A stretch of 64,000 nucleotides of DNA from Candidatus Kaistia colombiensis (GTDB lineage Bacteria; Pseudomonadota; Alphaproteobacteria; Rhizobiales; Kaistiaceae): assembly GCA_029203105.1 (NCBI GenBank), contig CP119318.1, positions 2,246,501-2,310,500 of the forward strand, read 5' to 3'. Shown here piece after piece: positions 63,935 to 64,000 of the stretch (position 1 is the stretch's first letter; every line of letters starts with the position of its first letter). Position numbers and translations under genes: made by a program. The notes under the pieces were generated by a model. The model did no database searches. It worked only from the letters and a program-made list of their open reading frames with translations, and was not told the origin of the DNA.

Positions 63935-64000
63935 ATCGCGCGCGCCAAGATCGGGAATCGCTGCCCGATTGAGACAATCAAAGAATCGCATCCAAGCGAT

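Overview
This window looks like a chromosomal segment of a high-GC alphaproteobacterium of the order Hyphomicrobiales (Rhizobiales). Supporting signs are a CcrM-type cell-cycle adenine methyltransferase, an F0 operon with separate b' and b subunits, a DciA-like (DUF721) - dsbA - smc cluster, pyruvate phosphate dikinase, a TIGR02301 protein and a heterotetrameric glycyl-tRNA synthetase. The genus cannot be fixed from the sequence alone. I see no tRNA or rRNA gene, CRISPR array, prophage or intact insertion sequence.

Layout. 1-4.6 kb: a von Willebrand factor A gene cut by the window edge, ccrM, an Rrf2 regulator translationally overlapped with a CPYC flavin disulfide oxidoreductase, and a HAD phosphatase. 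4.6-7.6 kb: a large secreted Cys-rich protein with a 57-bp tandem repeat. 7.6-16.4 kb: mutY, an ABC-F ATPase, a methyltransferase, smc, dsbA and a DciA-like gene. 16.5-19.4 kb: the F0 ATP synthase operon atpI-B-E-F'-F, with a promoter, an internal hairpin region and a terminator lying inside the converging rnhB. 20-32 kb: housekeeping genes on both strands, including a 2OG-Fe(II) oxygenase, a NYN-LOTUS protein, a radical SAM protein, a glycosyltransferase, moaB, ispE, a TPR-LysM protein, polyprenyl diphosphate synthase, trmN6, an S49 protease and small secreted proteins. 32.6-41.4 kb: glyS, a doubly frameshifted glyQ, a quinone-oxidoreductase-like MDR, a SleB cell-wall hydrolase and ppdK. 41.6-53.4 kb: many single-gene metabolic or hypothetical units, including a phosphatase, an HD hydrolase, ygfZ, a dihydroorotase-like amidohydrolase, a VOC protein, a Nudix protein, an HMCES/YedK protein, LysE, DUF1499, an MBL hydrolase and wrbA. 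53.6-58 kb: an SMP-30 lactonase, a broken GIY-YIG nuclease bracketed by palindromes, and a divergent MerR/heavy-metal P-type ATPase pair. 58-64 kb: an ECF sigma - anti-sigma - subtilase operon, an MFS transporter and an asparaginase.

The most interesting signals are these. (1) In the sigma/anti-sigma/subtilase operon, the periplasmic part of the anti-sigma factor resembles a subtilisin propeptide, which suggests protease-anti-sigma recognition. (2) An extragenic palindrome with a GAAA loop occurs six times as three inverted pairs, and one pair brackets a frameshifted GIY-YIG nuclease. (3) glyQ carries two apparent single-base insertions. (4) A 19-residue Cys/Pro repeat appears to have grown recently by a 114-bp duplication. 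(5) A dispersed 60-bp repeat occurs in two copies about 43 kb apart. (6) Operator-like dyads sit in front of rrf2, in the merR/P-type ATPase gap and in front of ccrM.

Most genes are separated by short gaps, several of which hold perfect hairpins. The only stretch of more than 300 bases without a gene (32313-32614) shows nothing except a terminator-like hairpin at its end.
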